Source: Notolepis coatsorum (lineage: Eukaryota; Chordata; Actinopteri; Aulopiformes; Paralepididae). From it: DNA of 64,000 nt. Shown here in pieces: positions 61,654 to 64,000 of the stretch; the first letter of the stretch is position 1, and every line of letters starts with the position of its first letter. Under the pieces are notes generated by a model, which saw nothing but the letters and a program-made list of their open reading frames with translations, made no database searches and was not told the origin of the DNA. The DNA is taken from positions 41,323,766-41,387,765 of the forward strand of contig OZ020593.1 in assembly GCA_963971535.1 (NCBI GenBank). Direction: 5' to 3'. The position numbers and the translations under genes were made by a program.

Positions 61654-64000
61654 AGGCGACGAGGAAAGAGGGCTGGGATCCGAAACAGGCTGAGATCCAG
61701 ACGCCACCGTACACCACTTCCCAGTATATTGCTAGCCAATGTACAATCAATAGACAATAAACTGGATGACATCCGAGCAAGGATTCAATATCAAAGAGAC
61801 GTTAGGGACTGCAATGTCCTTTGCTTCACCGAAACATGGCTGACGCCGGAGGTTCCAGATCACGCGATTCAACCAGTGGATCACTTCTTTATCCATAGAA
61901 AGGATCGGTCATCATCAGAGTCCGGTAAACAACGTGGAGGAGGTATTGCCTTCATGTTTAACAAAAATTGGAGTGATCCAACGAACGTGAAGGAATTATC
62001 CAACCACTGCTCCCCAGAACTGGAATATATAACCATCAAGTGTCGTCCTTTCTTCCTCCCGAGGGAGTTAACGGCGATCGTCCTGGTCGGAGTGTATATT
62101 CCACCGCAAGCCAGCAACAAGGTTGCGCTCTCCAGACTACACGACGAGGTAAATAGAATACAAGTGGCTAACGTTAACGCCGCCATTTTAGTACTGGGAG
62201 ATTTCAATAGCGCCAATCTGAGAAAGGTATTGCCTGATTTCTATCAGCATGTGACTTGCAACACCAGAGGCGGTAACATCCTAGATCACTGTTACACGCA
62301 ATTTAAAGGTGGCTACAAGGCTCATTCTGATAGTGGCTTTGGCAAGTCAGATCACGCATCCATTTTCCTTTCACCAAAGTACAGACAAAGAATTAAAAGT
62401 ACTCCCGTAGTCTCGCGAGAGGTGCAGAAATGGGATCTGACGTCAGAAGAGACGATCCGGTCAGTGTTTCACCACACAGACTGGATTGTGTTCCGCGACA
62501 CAGATAACATTAATGCCTACACGGAGACAGTGCTGGACTATGTCTGTACTAGGGTGAAAGAAACAATCCCCACTACCAAAATGAAAGTTTACCCAAATCA
62601 AAAACCCTGGGTAGACAAATCCGTCCGTGAAGCTCTGAGAGAGCGCACCAAAGCATACAATGACGGCCTAGTGGCAGGCAACATGAATGACCACAAGGTG
62701 GCGCGACACAACGTAAGGAGGACAGTGTCAGAGGCCAAACGGCGCTACAGGGATAAAATTGAACTCCAGTTTGAACAAGCTGACTCTAGAGCTATGTGGC
62801 AGGGGCTCAAAACGATGACAGACTACAAAGGCGCCTCCCTCAAACTGAACAGTGACATCTCCTTAGCAAACGACCTCAATACCTTCTATGCGAGGTTTGA
62901 TGCTGGTAATAACAACACCAGCTCACAAACCTCGGCAATGGGGGGGGGGGGGTCGGCTGCTGATGGAGGCGCAGTGTTCAGGGTAACAGAGCATGAGGTG
63001 AGGCGGACCTTTAAAAAAGTGAATATCAGGAAGGCAGCAGGTCCGGACGGCATCCCCGGCCGCGTCCTAAAAGTCTGTGCCGACCAACTGGCCCCAGTAT
63101 TCACTGACATATTTAACCTGTCCTTAGAACAGGCTGTCATCCCCACCTGCCTGAAGAAGTCCACTATTATCCCTGTACCCAAAAAATCCAAGCCTGCTTG
63201 CCTCAACGACTACCGCCCTGTAGCTCTCACCTCCATAGCCATGAAGTGCTTTGAGAAGCTAGTAAAGGGCTACATCTGCTCCTCCCTCCCCATCAACATG
63301 GACCCCCTGCAATTTGCATACCGCCCCAACAGGTCCACGGAGGACGCCATATCCCATGTGCTGCACACAGCAGCATCACACCTGGACAAGAGGCAGGGGA
63401 ACTATGTGAGAATGCTATTCATCGACTACAGCTCGGCATTCAATACCATAGTCCCCTCCATACTCATAGCCAAGCTCAGGGACCTGGGCTTGGGCTATGA
63501 CCTCTGCCAGTGGGTCTTGGACTTCCTGACTGGCAGACCCCAGGTGGTGAGAGCAGGCAACTGCACCTCCTCATCCATCACCCTCAACATAGGGGCCCCC
63601 CAGGGCTGTGTTCTGAGTCCCCTCCTCTACTCCCTGTACACACACGACTGTGTGGCTCAGCGGAGTAGCAATACAATCGTCAAATTTGCTGACGACACAG
63701 TGGTGGTGGGCCTGATCTCTGCCAACGACGAGAGGGCCTACCTGGAAGAGGTCAAGGTCCTGGCGGGATGGTGCCAGGAAAACAGCCTCTCCCTGAACGT
63801 CAGCAAAACAAAGGAGATGATTGTGGACTTCAGGAGGTCGGGGGTCAAGGACTACAGCCCCCTCAGCATCGACGGGGCACCGGTTGAGAGAGTCAACAGC
63901 TTCAAGTACCTCGGAGCCTACATATCCGAGGACTTGACATGGACCACACACATTAACAGTGTGGTGAAGAAGGCACGACAACGCCTCTACTTCCTCAGGC
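61654..64000 (+). CDS. LINE family B ORF2 (endonuclease-reverse transcriptase), runs off the window
   Basis: About 782 uninterrupted codons, open at the window end. The endonuclease comes first: LLANVQSIDNKLDDIRAR, LCFTETWLTP, GVYIPPQ, LVLGDFNSANL, FGKSDHASIFLS. RT follows: KAAGPDGIPGRVLK, LNDYRPVALTSIAMKCFEKL, YVRMLFIDYSSAFNTIVPSI, GAPQGCVLSPLLYSLYT, KFADDTVVVGLI, then the thumb. All catalytic motifs (GDFN, SDH, FADD) are intact, which suggests a young insertion. It is a jockey/L2-type LINE; the clade was not determined. The 5' end is truncated at 61654 and fused to the preceding LINE. The G-run at 62941-62952 encodes GGGG in frame. Confidence 0.92.

Overview
This window is vertebrate, almost certainly ray-finned (teleost) fish, genomic DNA. 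The evidence is one multi-exon gene with GT-AG introns, large transposon-filled introns, (CA)n, (CT)n and (TATC)n microsatellites, L2/Rex1-like LINEs, Ty3/Gypsy elements, hAT, piggyBac and PIF-type MITEs, and tRNA-derived SINEs of the kinds common in teleosts. I cannot name the species. No other host gene, tRNA, rRNA or bacterial-type feature was found.

The only host gene recognised is a dqx1 orthologue (DEAQ/DEAH-box-like RNA-dependent ATPase 1, a DHX32 relative). It lies on the + strand and I could follow it from an ATG at 3523 to a TGA at 59360-59362. Eleven exons join in frame into about 818 codons, and every junction is GT-AG with compatible phase. The protein keeps Walker A (GTGKST), the HA2/winged-helix region and the OB-fold region. 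It has a DELQ motif II, lacks a recognisable SAT motif III, and lacks the QRxGRxGR motif VI, so it is probably not a processive helicase. An AATAAA about 690 bp after the stop marks the likely 3' end.

Layout. 1-3460: upstream DNA with a 2-kb 33-bp minisatellite (437-2460). 3461-5715: exons 1-2, with a large foldback repeat in intron 1. 5716-16668 (intron 2, 11 kb): a hAT element holding a SINE that is itself split by a Gypsy element, then small SINEs, a hAT MITE, and a second Gypsy interrupted by a solo LTR and another insertion. 17117-43965 (intron 3, 27 kb): a dense nest of minisatellites, SINEs, MITEs and LINE fragments, including a 1.1-kb foldback element inside a LINE, a LINE carrying four nested insertions, and an L2-like LINE with a SINE and a palindromic MITE inside it. 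43966-49024: exons 4-7 with pyrimidine-rich expansions before the acceptors. 49025-54661 (intron 7): LINE, SINE and MITE insertions. 54662-59362: exons 8-11. 60300-64000: three LINE fragments, the last with an open reading frame of more than 780 codons that runs off the window end.

The main interest beyond dqx1 is the precise insertion history. Target-site duplications or restored reading frames define the ends of at least fifteen mobile elements, and a 440-480 bp tRNA-derived SINE family is present in eight copies. I see no sign of an unprecedented functional system. The strongest candidates for something undescribed are the foldback element at 24485-25580 and this SINE family.
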